A stretch of DNA of 64,000 bases, from assembly GCA_010671905.1 (NCBI GenBank), contig JAAHII010000002.1, positions 372,001 through 436,000 of the forward strand. The letters are read 5' to 3'. Positions 1 to 8,933 of this stretch are shown here, piece after piece. The translations under genes and the position numbers were made by a program. The stretch comes from Leptolyngbya sp. SIOISBB. GTDB taxonomy: Bacteria > Cyanobacteriota > Cyanobacteriia > Phormidesmidales > Phormidesmidaceae. Under the pieces are notes generated by a model. It ran no database searches. It saw only the letters and a list, made by a program, of their open reading frames with translations, and was not told the origin of the DNA. Each line of letters begins with the position of its first letter. Within the stretch, counting starts at the first letter, position 1.

Positions 1-1
1 C

Positions 2-3000
2 ATCTCTTTTTCTCGCTACAGCAAAGTGGATTGGGAAGAAGGATGGCATTTTGTGCGCATCGTCCCGCTGACTGACTCTGGCGACCTGTTGCCCCTGGTC
101 GATGCCAGTGGACAGCCAGTCCCCTGGGGCGGCGAATCTGAGGGAGCGGTCGGGGTCTATCCTCATGAAAGCGATCTGTTCTATGTCTTGCCCGATGATG
201 AGCTCGATATTGCGCCCGTTCAGCGAGCGAAACAGCGAGAATCTAGTCTGGTTCATGCTCAGCTGCGCCTACAGTTCATCGCTCTCCAGGATGAGCGCGA
301 TCCAGACATGATTCAGCCGACGGGTGTAGAGTGGGCTGCTAAGTCTAACCGTTCCACCTCCACCACAAACTTTATTGAGATCAAATTCGGTCGGGAAGGC
401 AGCGTCAATATTCCGGTCTCGGAAACCCTGAAGGTGATTGAGCAAAAGATTCTGGCCGAGCCAGCAGGCAGCGTGAACTGGCATTTATCCATTGATGCCG
501 GTGTTGTGGGCACCAGCACCAGCCGACGCTCCGTTTGGCCCCAAGATGGCCCGACTCAACGATTCTTACAAGCGCGATCGCAGTACTTTGAAGCCGTTAG
601 TCAGGAACAGCTGCATCTGATTACCCAGGCAGCAGACTTTTATCAACTACAGCTTCTGGTGTCAGACTATGCCAGCACCTACCAGGTAGCTCTACAGCAT
701 CAAATACAGCTTGCTAATCAGTCTGACGGAGACACGAAGAAGCGAGCCCTGGCGGCCCTCAAAACTTTACTGGCGGTTGATACCATCGCAGTCACCATTA
801 CCGATTACCGGGGCCGTATCCGTGAAGCCGCTCTCGTAAGTCCGACGCATCCTCTGAGAGCATTGTGGTTGGCCACCTGGGCGCAAGTGGGTAAGAACTG
901 GCTCAAGCAGGCGGCTCAAAGTGCTGACGAATTTGTCGTATCTACCCGTGACACCCTACTGCGGTCTATGGCTCCCGTCAGCTTTCCGCCTGTCCTTACT
1001 TTGGGCAGCAGCCAGGTACTCACGGCCATTGATAACATTCATCCCCTGTGGACTCTCTATGCCCCTTCAAAGGAGGACGATCCACGCGGCTTAATCAGCG
1101 ACATTTGTACCGCATTTAGCCTGGATGAGCCCGGTATTGGTGGAGCCACCATTGATGGAGCCTATCTGGCCCAGCGCCTCAAGCGATACCTGGTCCAGCA
1201 CCCCTATGTCCGGACTCTAACCATCAACGCCTTCAACCCAGGGCAGGGAGCTGTCCTGGCGGATATGCTGCTAGAGCTTCAAAAAGCTCAGCCCTTCACC
1301 GATCTGAACTATGACATCCGCCTCTTCGTGCCGGATCCAGATGCCATGGGAGTCGGCAGTGCTCTCTTCAATCTGCTATCTCCCACTTCCTCAACCGCAG
1401 CCCAAGAAGCGGATAATTTTTCGACCCCCAGCAAGAACCATCTCTATCCCAAACTAAGCTTGGCGATTCGAGGGGCGCAGGAATTCCAACGCTCTCCCGA
1501 TCAGCATCTGGCCCACATAAGCATCCTGTTCGATGTTTTTCCGGCAGAACAGGTGTCCGCTGAGCCTGCCTCCAACAAAGACGTGACCACTCCCGTACAT
1601 GGCTTATATCAAACCTTTGAAGTCGATTACTTCGAGGATGACAGCACAGTGCGCTGGAACCGCAAGCCTAAGCACGGTAAAGTCCTACCGTGCAAAGACT
1701 GTAGTGCTTTAAGTGATTTGCTTTCGGGCCTACCCGCAATTATGTCCCAGGCGACGGCTGCGATCGCCACCGGACGCACCGGCCTCGACCTTCGTCCTGT
1801 GCTAGCCCTAGCTCTCGACGAGGATGACCGGGCCATGATCGTGCGCGTTCATGAGGTCAGCGACTGGGTGATTACCATCGATCGCAACATGGGCATCGAG
1901 TTCTATGACCACGGGCAGCGTAAGAATCGTCCCGACTACCTGATTGATCACTCACCAGAGCAGGCATCCAATCTGGGCCATAGCCTGGTGATTACCTCCC
2001 GCTCCACGGAAGAACTCGAAGCCATGGTGCAGCCAGTGTTGCAGAAATATGGTCTGCCGGACAGTACATCTCATGCCGAAGCAGTGTTGGATCAGTTGAG
2101 ATCGCTCTCCGGTCGTTTAGCTCTCAAACTCATCTCCTCTCCCAGCCAGCGAGCAGAGGTGCTGGGGTTGGCCTTAGCCCGTCTTTACCTTGAGTATCAG
2201 GGTGTTTTTAGCAATCAAATCGTCGTTCCCCTAGATGCTCACCTGGAGCTATATCGCAGCCTTCAGCAACAGTCAGATGAGCTAGGAGACGAGGTTAGCT
2301 TTAAGCGGACTGACTTAGCGCTATTTGACCTCAATGCCGCGTCCAGAACTATTACCTGCCGCCTGGTGGAGGTTAAATGCTATAGCCAGAATCAAACCTT
2401 TTCTCAACTCAACCAGCTTAAAGAAAGCATTGCCCAGCAGATTGGCCAGAGTGAAGAAATTATCAGCTATCACTTTGACGCCCACCGCTGGCCCAACGAC
2501 CGTCCAGACCGCCTGGTCAAAACCCGTGAGTTTGCCCAACTGCTAGAAACGTATCTAAACCGAGGCTTTCGCTATCGGCTGATCGACCCACAAGCCAACA
2601 AAGAGGCCCGTTTCTTTATAGACACTCTGGAAGAAGGCTATCGGCTCGACTTCACCCGCAGTGCTCTCATCTTCGACTTAGCCAAGCCTGGTACAGAGGC
2701 CCCCGATGAAGAAGCCGGTATCGAATTCCACCGCATCGGCATTGACCTGATTCGCGAACTCCTGGAGGCATCAGCATCCCTTGCAGAACCTGAAGAAGCC
2801 ACTTTGGTTTCTGAAGCGGCGGCTGAAGTCGTAGTTGCCTCCACTGAGACCACGACAGAACGCCTGCGAAGTAAGGCAGCGTCAGTACCGAAGTTGAGTA
2901 GTGCCGCCTTCTTAGGAAGTGAGCGCGATCGCTCCGTTTCCTGGGAAGAACTTCGAACTGCAAAAGCCGTGGATTCTGAAACTGCCAGCGATTTGGAGAC

Positions 3001-4402
3001 AACCTCAGAGCCCATCGATTCAGCTAGTACGGAAGATGACCAGGTAACATCCTCCCAGGAAGAAGAAGTTTCAGCAGAACCCACCTCAACCGAGCAAGAC
3101 TCCCTCAGCTATCTCAGGGCAGTAGAAGAACCACCAATCCCCCGAGCGGCTGAAGTTGAAACCGAGCAACCTGCCGTAGCTTCAGCTTCAAGCGGAGAAG
3201 GCCCAACTTACGATGTCTTGCTGGGAGTCAACGGTGAATCGCCCCAGTACGGCATTTTGGGAGAAGCTTCCGGGCGCAAAGTCACGATCGATCTCAATCA
3301 GACCCATACTATTAGTCTTTTCGGAGTTCAAGGCGGCGGCAAAAGCTACACCCTGGGCACCATAGCCGAAATGGCCTCTCTGGCAATTCCCAACATCAAC
3401 CGCCTGCCAGAGCCATTGACCACCATCATCTTCCACTACAGTCCTACCCAGGACTATCGGCCCGAATTCACCAGCATGGTGGAGCCCAATTCTGACGAAG
3501 CACAAATTGACTCTCTTCGTGAACGGTATGGGGCAGAACCCCAAGCTCTGTCTGACGTTATCCTACTCACCCCCGCAGACAAACTGGATGAGCGCAGGGA
3601 GGAGTACCCGAACATTACGGTTCATCCTATTAAGTTCGCAGCATCAGAGCTACAAGCCAGCCACTGGCGCTTCTTGATGGGGGCCGTCGGGAATCAATCA
3701 ACCTACATGCGGCAGCTCAACCGCATCATGAAGACCCACCGCAATAACTTAACGGTTCAAGCCATTCGGGATGGCATTGATGGTTCCTTATTGCCGGATA
3801 CCCTAAAAGGATTAGCTCACCAGCGCCTAGAGCTAGCCTCAGAATACATTGACGACACAACTCATCTTGGCAGCCTAATTCAACCAGGGCGTTTAGTTAT
3901 CGTTGATCTCCGAGACGAATTTACCGAAAAAGACGAAGCGCTAGGACTCTTTGTCGTGCTGCTCCAACTCTTTGCTGATGCTGAATACAAGGGGCGCAAG
4001 TTCAACAAGCTGGTTGTCTTCGACGAAGCACACAAATATATCGAAAGTCCCGATCTACTGTCGGGGCTGATTGAAGTTGTACGCGAGATGCGCCACAAGG
4101 GCACCAGCATCATGGTCGCCAGTCAGGATCCCCCGTCAGTCCCTGTCTCCCTCATCGAGCTATCGAGCCAGATTATCCTTCATAAATTCAACTCTCCAGC
4201 CTGGCTCAAGCATATCCAAAAAGCGAATTCCGCTCTGGATAGCCTAACTCCAGATAAGATGTCCCACCTCAAGCCAGGCGAAGCCTATATCTGGTCAAAT
4301 AAGGCTAATGAAGATGTCTTTATCAAAGGGGCCGTAAAGGTCAAGTGTCGTCCAAGAGTGACTCGGCATGGTGGCAGCACAAAAACGGCTGTGGAGTCTT
4401 GA
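2..4402 (+). CDS. HerA/FtsK-like defence ATPase (DptH/MAD8-like), 5' partial
   Basis: The reading frame is open to the left edge, so the GTG at 26 is probably internal and the N-terminus lies outside the window. The visible 1,466 residues end in a P-loop ATPase domain: Walker A GVQGGGKS (near residue 1,105 counted from the GTG) and Walker B KLVVFDEAH (near 1,335), with a following SQDPPSVP sensor-like segment. Before it comes an acidic, low-complexity Glu/Ser/Thr-rich linker (about residues 900-1,050), and a long N-terminal region with no motif I recognise. The size, the C-terminal ATPase and the terminal RPRVTRHGG segment recall the large ATPases of phosphorothioation-dependent restriction (DptH) and related methylation-associated defence systems. 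Exact family is inference. It probably acts on DNA as a motor or checkpoint in anti-phage defence. The partner genes would lie upstream, beyond the edge. Confidence 0.7.
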   Translation: MSFSRYSKVDWEEGWHFVRIVPLTDSGDLLPLVDASGQPVPWGGESEGAVGVYPHESDLFYVLPDDELDIAPVQRAKQRESSLVHAQLRLQFIALQDERDPDMIQPTGVEWAAKSNRSTSTTNFIEIKFGREGSVNIPVSETLKVIEQKILAEPAGSVNWHLSIDAGVVGTSTSRRSVWPQDGPTQRFLQARSQYFEAVSQEQLHLITQAADFYQLQLLVSDYASTYQVALQHQIQLANQSDGDTKKRALAALKTLLAVDTIAVTITDYRGRIREAALVSPTHPLRALWLATWAQVGKNWLKQAAQSADEFVVSTRDTLLRSMAPVSFPPVLTLGSSQVLTAIDNIHPLWTLYAPSKEDDPRGLISDICTAFSLDEPGIGGATIDGAYLAQRLKRYLVQHPYVRTLTINAFNPGQGAVLADMLLELQKAQPFTDLNYDIRLFVPDPDAMGVGSALFNLLSPTSSTAAQEADNFSTPSKNHLYPKLSLAIRGAQEFQRSPDQHLAHISILFDVFPAEQVSAEPASNKDVTTPVHGLYQTFEVDYFEDDSTVRWNRKPKHGKVLPCKDCSALSDLLSGLPAIMSQATAAIATGRTGLDLRPVLALALDEDDRAMIVRVHEVSDWVITIDRNMGIEFYDHGQRKNRPDYLIDHSPEQASNLGHSLVITSRSTEELEAMVQPVLQKYGLPDSTSHAEAVLDQLRSLSGRLALKLISSPSQRAEVLGLALARLYLEYQGVFSNQIVVPLDAHLELYRSLQQQSDELGDEVSFKRTDLALFDLNAASRTITCRLVEVKCYSQNQTFSQLNQLKESIAQQIGQSEEIISYHFDAHRWPNDRPDRLVKTREFAQLLETYLNRGFRYRLIDPQANKEARFFIDTLEEGYRLDFTRSALIFDLAKPGTEAPDEEAGIEFHRIGIDLIRELLEASASLAEPEEATLVSEAAAEVVVASTETTTERLRSKAASVPKLSSAAFLGSERDRSVSWEELRTAKAVDSETASDLETTSEPIDSASTEDDQVTSSQEEEVSAEPTSTEQDSLSYLRAVEEPPIPRAAEVETEQPAVASASSGEGPTYDVLLGVNGESPQYGILGEASGRKVTIDLNQTHTISLFGVQGGGKSYTLGTIAEMASLAIPNINRLPEPLTTIIFHYSPTQDYRPEFTSMVEPNSDEAQIDSLRERYGAEPQALSDVILLTPADKLDERREEYPNITVHPIKFAASELQASHWRFLMGAVGNQSTYMRQLNRIMKTHRNNLTVQAIRDGIDGSLLPDTLKGLAHQRLELASEYIDDTTHLGSLIQPGRLVIVDLRDEFTEKDEALGLFVVLLQLFADAEYKGRKFNKLVVFDEAHKYIESPDLLSGLIEVVREMRHKGTSIMVASQDPPSVPVSLIELSSQIILHKFNSPAWLKHIQKANSALDSLTPDKMSHLKPGEAYIWSNKANEDVFIKGAVKVKCRPRVTRHGGSTKTAVES

Positions 4403-4417
4403 ACGTCTAGACGTTCA
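4400..4417. repeat. 18-bp perfect palindrome holding both convergent stop codons
   Basis: TGAACGTCTAGACGTTCA reads identically on both strands. Its first three bases are the TGA stop of the plus-strand ATPase, and the CTA at 4407-4409 is the TAG stop of the extended frame of the minus-strand TOPRIM-like gene. It has no loop and no T-run, so it looks more like a protein-binding site or a short convergent-end signal than a standard terminator. Confidence 0.6.
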
Positions 4418-5043
4418 GGGCTGGAAACCATTCCTGCAACTTTGCTTGCAATTTCTGAAAAGCCGGATCCACACAGTTGCGAATGGAGATGCGACTCGTG
4501 ATTTGTTTGTATATTGCTGAGGAGCGGGGAATACGGGTGACCCGCAGTGTCTTCTCAACTGCCCCTTTGGGGTCAGGGAGGTTTGACCGCATCCTCTGGC
4601 CACAGGCCATTTTCCTTAAGCCAGTCCCTCATGCCGACATCAAGTTTGGCGCGATTGAATTGAAAAGCCGTTTCTAGATGGGGAGAGTCTTGCCAAATCC
4701 AAGCTTCTAGCTCAGGAACAATCACGATTACGGTGCAATCCGTTGCCGTCCATCCACTCGCAGTTAAATTCGCCATGATGTCTTGCTCAATCTCGTGGCT
4801 TGCCGGAGCACCCTCCCAAGCTTGATCAAGCACCACCACGGCATAGCGGTGGGTCTTTTGGTAAGGCATCAAAAGCTCATGACCATAATTGTAAACACCT
4901 GGATCATTGCCCCCGCTGTCTACAATCACGTCAAAGTCAAAGGGGCCAACACCTAGGCTCAGGTGAAACTTCTCCCGCTCTAAAAATCCCCGAAAGGTAG
5001 CTTCCATGTTTTTGTCGGCTACCAAAAAGACACAATCCTTCAT
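4407..5043 (-). CDS. TOPRIM/DUF4276-like partner protein, read with a +1 shift at CCC TGA
   Basis: Begins at ATG 5043, overlapping the stop of the upstream ATPase gene by four bases (ATGA), so the two are translationally coupled. The zero frame gives 156 residues ending VKPP at the TGA at 4573-4575. The frame one base on continues without a stop for 55 more codons to TAG 4407-4409. That extension reads like a natural C-terminus (DPKGAVEKTLRVTRIPRSS then PAFQKLQAKLQEWFP), so the ancestral product is about 211 aa. The N-terminus (CVFLVADKNM), a central VVVLDQAWEG and an IVPELEAWIW segment look like the acidic core of small TOPRIM-type proteins paired with OLD/AAA15 ATPases. The nuclease assignment is inference. 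The join lies at CCC-TGA-C, which is either a one-base insertion or a recoding site. Confidence 0.6.
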
Positions 5044-6308
5044 TCCAAAATTCCCGCTGCAAACAAAGTCCCCAAGTCAATTTTCCCCTGCCAGTCCTCC
5101 AGCATAGGATGTTGGTCACCTGATACAGCCTGAACAGCCCCATTCAAATCATTCCGCATTGCGATCACCGCTTCCAAATCTACATGGGCAAGAACTATGG
5201 GGGAATGGGTGGAAATTAGAATCTGCGAGTCGTAGACAGAGCTTAAGGATTGCAAAACACTTTCAATGGCCTTCGGATAGATGCCATTCTCCAATTCCTC
5301 AATGCAAATGATGGTTGGAGGATTAAGCAGGTAGGGCAAAACGGTCAGGGCAAAGATATGGAGCGTGCCATAGGACAGCCCAGAAGAGGTCACCTCATAG
5401 CCGCCGTTGTAGGTGACCTTGAAGTAGGCGTAGTGGTCATCAGCTCGCTCCACTACATTGATACTGTTTATGTGGGGCAACGCCGTTTTGACGTGATCTT
5501 CCCAGGCTGTGTAGAGATCTAGGTCTTGTTTCTTAAGGTTCAGCAAGAGCCACGGTAGGTTCGAGGCATCGCTCTTAAGGATGCTGCTTTGTCCTGGCAG
5601 TGAGGCAGTTCGCAGCTTGTCCCAACTTGGCTCGTAAGAAATTGAACCTTTTCCTAAGAAGTCCCGTATCCCAATAGAAGCCGCGTACTTTCGCAGGTCT
5701 CTAGGAATATTGTTTAAAGCCAGTTCATCTGGCGGCAAGTTGATTTCCGTTTTTCCCCTGGAATTCAAGTCCTCTCTGAAAACGGCCTCACGCCCCGCAT
5801 CTCGTTCGACCAGGCTCTTCCAGTAGGGTTGCGATCGCTGACCACCGATGCCCCAACTCCCGCCTGCTTGCGCCACCTTATTGGCCATCAACCATAGGTA
5901 TTCGCCTCCGACCTGGAGCTGGTGATTAAACAACTCTAAGCGCAGCTCATAGCGTAACTTGGAAAACTGTCGGTTCTCATCCCTAGCAACAGCAGCTGTA
6001 GCTCCTTCCAGGAATTGTCGTTTGAGATGTTCTGGCAGTTCTACTTCTACAGCAAAGCCAAAATAATTGCCTTTGCCCTGATGAATCAATTCTGACAAAC
6101 TGTGTGTCCTGGGTTTTCCAGCGATCCTTGGAACCTCTAAAAAAGCGGCTGCCAGCTCTCGCTGAAGCAGGTCGCTCAGGAGCAAAGGCAAGTCAAGCAG
6201 AGTACTTTTGCCGCTACCATTTGCACCAGCCAAAACATGAAAGCGGCTCAGGTTGATATCCAGATGGTCAAAGCAGCGATAGTGAAAGGCTTCTATTCTA
6301 GTCAGCAT
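5040..6308 (-). CDS. AAA15/OLD-type ABC ATPase of a two-gene defence module
   Basis: 422-aa RecF/SMC-class ATPase. Walker A GANGSGKST is at residues 28-36, a signature-like LSYGT follows a TSSG stretch near 310, Walker B IICIEELENG is at about 333-342, and the H-loop STHSP is at 366-370. The product is soluble with no membrane segment. The family couples ATP-driven dimerisation to a partner effector. Here the partner is the overlapping downstream TOPRIM-like gene, an arrangement shared by OLD-like, PARIS-like and related anti-phage pairs. The gene neighbours a DptH-like ATPase, which supports a defence role. I cannot place it in one named system. It starts at ATG 6308; the 5' flank holds no other ORF. 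Confidence 0.75.
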   Translation of the reverse strand: MLTRIEAFHYRCFDHLDINLSRFHVLAGANGSGKSTLLDLPLLLSDLLQRELAAAFLEVPRIAGKPRTHSLSELIHQGKGNYFGFAVEVELPEHLKRQFLEGATAAVARDENRQFSKLRYELRLELFNHQLQVGGEYLWLMANKVAQAGGSWGIGGQRSQPYWKSLVERDAGREAVFREDLNSRGKTEINLPPDELALNNIPRDLRKYAASIGIRDFLGKGSISYEPSWDKLRTASLPGQSSILKSDASNLPWLLLNLKKQDLDLYTAWEDHVKTALPHINSINVVERADDHYAYFKVTYNGGYEVTSSGLSYGTLHIFALTVLPYLLNPPTIICIEELENGIYPKAIESVLQSLSSVYDSQILISTHSPIVLAHVDLEAVIAMRNDLNGAVQAVSGDQHPMLEDWQGKIDLGTLFAAGILE

Positions 6309-6424
6309 AGCGACAGCCCCGGAGTGCTCTGGCTAGTTTACCGAGAGACTTAACCCCAGTGTGGCATCTAAACAAACCGGGCATACATTGAGCTTAGGCT
6401 TTGCACTCGCAACTATGTCAGGGG

Positions 6425-6577
6425 CTACTGCCCAAGCTGCAGCGGTCGCCAGTCGCCAGAGCCGATGAAGGCGGCCCAGTAGTCGGGAGGTCTGTAGTCT
6501 TCGCTTTCCGGAAATGCTAATTGGGTTTCGCGCAAAGCAGCATCACGGGGGATACCGCAGAGGAGGCGATCATCACC
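6425..6577 (-). pseudogene. CHAT-domain protein C-terminal remnant
   Basis: In the 340-bp space between two minus-strand genes one frame reads GIPRDAALRETQL followed by DYWAAFIGSGDWRPL and a TAG at 6425. The ALRETQL ... YWAAFIGSGDW pattern is the typical end of cyanobacterial TPR/CHAT caspase-like proteins. No start codon and no upstream domain remain, so only about 50 codons of the C-terminus survive. The rest of 6309-6646 shows nothing I can name. Confidence 0.55.
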
Positions 6578-6646
6578 GAATTGACTTCTACCAATGCCTC
6601 GATCAATGCTTCAATTCGCTCTAGTCATCTGTCCCATTGGTCATTA

Positions 6647-7168
6647 TTAGCTAGCTATTCCGACGTCAGAATCTTTATCAGCTCTACATTCTGGCCTTAA
6701 TGATAAAGCTGCTTCAACCCTGACAGGAACACACCAGCAACCCAGCACGAGATCGTAGAGAGCCTCCTCGCGATCGCTGACAAATTCCTGCATCCGCTCC
6801 ACCTGCCAACCTTCCAGAGGAGGGGCTTCATAGCCCTTGCTGGGCAGACATTCATCTGCCTCCGGCCAAGTCAGGGCAAAGTCTTCGCTGCTGAAATAGA
6901 GATGCAGCAGTCGCTGGTCGCCGATGCGGAGCGACAGGGGGTTAGCCAAGGTGCCATCCGGCGTGAAGAGCGCTAAATGGAAGGTGTTGTTGGTCTCGAC
7001 TGAAGCGGCATAGGTTTCGACATGAGCAACTTGCCAAACCCCATCGTCCCAACGACGCATATCGCCTATCTGCAAGGGAATGAGACCGATTTCGAGGGAG
7101 TGCCCCTCATCCCGGTAGGCCATGGATGTTTCTCGGGGTCGTAAAAAGATCAGCTGCGTGATGTGCAT
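6647..7168 (-). CDS. Conserved-looking protein of unknown function
   Basis: 173-aa soluble protein. ATG 7168 is preceded by a clear AGGAG six bases upstream. The N-terminal half (residues 20-90) looks beta-rich, with WDDGVWQVAHVETY and FHLALFTPDGT. The C-terminal half has EEALYDLVLGCWCVPV. No catalytic motif, signal peptide or membrane segment is visible, and I do not recognise the family. It stands alone on its strand between the CHAT remnant and a divergent unknown ORF. Confidence 0.55.
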   Translation of the reverse strand: MHITQLIFLRPRETSMAYRDEGHSLEIGLIPLQIGDMRRWDDGVWQVAHVETYAASVETNNTFHLALFTPDGTLANPLSLRIGDQRLLHLYFSSEDFALTWPEADECLPSKGYEAPPLEGWQVERMQEFVSDREEALYDLVLGCWCVPVRVEAALSLRPECRADKDSDVGIAS

Positions 7169-7219
7169 AGCTTTTCTCCTGCGGTATGAGGTGAAGAGTT
7201 AAGTAGGTGAACAGAATTA

Positions 7220-7618
7220 ATGGGCATCCCGGCAATGACATCGCAAGGCTTTCGGAAGCTCAAAGCCACATTTAATAACGTCCATGTACTTATCCGGACT
7301 CGCGAGGCGCTAAAAGTCGTCGTCATGAGGATTAAGGCCCAGCACAAGCCGAACCATCTCCGTTACAGTGCAGGGCAGTCAGGAAAAAAGAAGAAGTTGT
7401 TCGAAACCTATTGTCTAAATCAACGCAAAGTGTTGACGGACCTGTCCCGCCAGCTACGGAGATTGATTGACTTTGCAATAGAGGTCCATCAGAAGCATGA
7501 AGACATCGCTATAACTTCCGTGAACTGCTTGCCTGAAAACGGAAGACATGGATTGCGTTTAGACGAAATTAGTCATCAAGATCGCTATTGGCGTCGTCCA
7601 CGATTTCACCTGGACTGA
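7220..7618 (+). CDS. Basic hypothetical protein (doubtful)
   Basis: 132 codons, rich in Lys, Arg and Gln, with a predicted helical middle (LFETYCLNQRKVLTDLSRQLRRLIDFAI). The last 50 bases overlap the 3' end of the opposite-strand gene at 7569-7925. No Shine-Dalgarno sequence is obvious before ATG 7220 and no family is recognised. It could be a real short gene of the accessory block or a chance open frame. Confidence 0.3.
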   Translation: MGIPAMTSQGFRKLKATFNNVHVLIRTREALKVVVMRIKAQHKPNHLRYSAGQSGKKKKLFETYCLNQRKVLTDLSRQLRRLIDFAIEVHQKHEDIAITSVNCLPENGRHGLRLDEISHQDRYWRRPRFHLD

Positions 7619-7925
7619 GATCCTCTGCTTTCCCTTTTGAGATTTGAACCCACATTTCATCTGCGGTTATCCCCCGCTTTCTAGCAAGATATGCAACTCG
7701 ATCTTTGATACGGGTCTCCCTTTCTTGCAATTTGGCGCATAGCAAACTGTTTGCCTGCGCTGATGCAGTACGGGCATTGATCCAGGCATCTATCTCTAGC
7801 AAGTCGCGGTAATACTCGCCAATTGGAGAAATACTGAACCGCTCTCGACGGGGCATAGGCTCTCCGGAAGTTTTCAGACACGCCTCTATGGTGTCAATTT
7901 TGCCCTGAATCGTACCTGAAACCAT
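7569..7925 (-). CDS. Small helical protein, divergent from the HTH gene
   Basis: I choose ATG 7925 (MVSGTIQGKIDTIEACL) because GGAGA lies about ten bases upstream. The longer frame starting at 7955 has no ribosome site. The product is 118 aa and mostly helical, with a coiled-coil-like stretch (ANSLLCAKLQERETRIKDRVAYLARKRG) and an acidic tail. It is transcribed away from the HTH gene across a 66-bp intergenic region with short direct repeats, as for a regulator pair on a mobile element. The function is not recognised. Confidence 0.5.
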   Translation of the reverse strand: MVSGTIQGKIDTIEACLKTSGEPMPRRERFSISPIGEYYRDLLEIDAWINARTASAQANSLLCAKLQERETRIKDRVAYLARKRGITADEMWVQISKGKAEDLSPGEIVDDANSDLDD

Positions 7926-8062
7926 AAGAAAAAATCTCCACGAACAAAGATTCAATTTATTACCTGAATATTGACTGAATTGTACCTGATTATGCTACAA
8001 CTTGTTCAAACGATCCAGAAACGTTTCCGAACCATTTCCGAAACTACTGAATCGATTCAGAA
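7912..8062. promoter_or_regulatory. Divergent control region with repeated operator-like motifs
   Basis: Three copies of TACCTGA(A/T) occur at about 7914, 7961 and 7983; the last two are 22 bp apart, two helical turns. Downstream are TTTCCGAA at 8024-8031 and 8035-8042, 11 bp apart (one turn). They are followed by the palindromes GAAACGTTTC (8018-8027) and CTGAATCGATTCAG (8049-8062). The region lies between and into the starts of two divergent genes, one encoding an HTH protein, so autoregulation is a reasonable inference. Confidence 0.4.
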
Positions 8063-8630
8063 CCTATTCACACCCCCCACGCCTATGTACTCAACCGCAG
8101 ATATTGCTAAGCGCTTGGGCTGCACCACCCAGGCCGTCAACAAGTACCGTCGCAAAGTCGAGAAACAGATTGGGAAACGGTTCGGAACTCCCGATCCCAG
8201 TGATGGTCGCCGCACACTTTATTCCGAAAACGAAGTGAGCCAGATTGCAGAGATGGCCCCCAAGATTCCGGTCACTGAGGCCAGCGAAGAGGACTGCATC
8301 GACGCAGAACTCATCGACGGGCCGGATACCTACACCCCGATCGCGCCCGAACGGATTTCTCTTGGCCTCCGTCATGCCACGCTCCCACCCGCTCATCGGG
8401 GTGACTTCGACCTAGCCGCAGCTGAGCAAGCCATTGCTGATGTTGAAGCCCATACCGCTCGAACCGCTCAACGGGGCGACGTTTTGCTCTCAGAATTTGC
8501 CGTGACTGAAATGCTCGAAGCCGTTGCAGATATTAAACAAACGGTTGCGACGATGAAAGCCAATGCCTTGGGCGATGCCACGGTGACGCTGGGAAAGCAA
8601 ACCGAAAACCGCCCCAGCAGCTCGGGATGA
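7992..8630 (+). CDS. MerR-type helix-turn-helix DNA-binding protein
   Basis: 212 aa from ATG 7992. TTG 7971 and ATG 8085 are alternatives, and none has a strong ribosome site. Residues 33-60 (YSTADIAKRLGCTTQAVNKYRRKV) form a classic helix-turn-helix of the MerR/excisionase kind. The remainder is acidic and helical with an EMLEAVADIKQTVATMKAN coiled-coil-like C-terminus that could dimerise. It is the first gene of a plus-strand run reaching 16.7 kb and probably regulates that run and the divergent gene at 7925. The protein start overlaps repeated operator-like sequence, so ATG 8085 would leave those repeats non-coding. Confidence 0.6.
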   Translation: MLQLVQTIQKRFRTISETTESIQNLFTPPTPMYSTADIAKRLGCTTQAVNKYRRKVEKQIGKRFGTPDPSDGRRTLYSENEVSQIAEMAPKIPVTEASEEDCIDAELIDGPDTYTPIAPERISLGLRHATLPPAHRGDFDLAAAEQAIADVEAHTARTAQRGDVLLSEFAVTEMLEAVADIKQTVATMKANALGDATVTLGKQTENRPSSSG

Positions 8631-8699
8631 TGGCGTTCTGGATTGCTGCGATCGCCATCACCAGTGTTCTCAACTTCCTACTATCTACTCACCAAAACC

Positions 8700-8933
8700 A
8701 TGACAACACCCCTCACCCAACCCCAATCCACCGAGACGCTCGACCTTGAAGCCACCTTGCAAACCTTAATTGAACAACATGGCCTCAGTACCGTGGGCAA
8801 CGCCTTAGTCCAGAAGCATGGACGCACCGCAGCGATCGCGGCAATGCTGTATCCCCAGGCTGCGATCGCCTCCACTTCGAGCGACCTATCCGCCCAAAAC
8901 ATACCGCCAATGACCCAGCGGGAGAAGAAATAA
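8700..8933 (+). CDS. Small hypothetical protein
   Basis: 77 aa from ATG 8700 (MTTPLTQPQ); an in-frame upstream start at 8643 gives a less convincing, low-complexity leader. The core LEATLQTLIEQHGLSTVGNALVQKHG is amphipathic helical. Its TAA stop overlaps the next ATG by one base (TAATG), so it is likely co-translated with the following gene. I do not recognise the family. Confidence 0.5.
   Translation: MTTPLTQPQSTETLDLEATLQTLIEQHGLSTVGNALVQKHGRTAAIAAMLYPQAAIASTSSDLSAQNIPPMTQREKK

Noticed and set aside
2638-3084. Minus-strand Ser-rich gene
   Set aside because: Antisense of the acidic linker of the large ATPase; composition explained by Glu/Ala codons read backwards.
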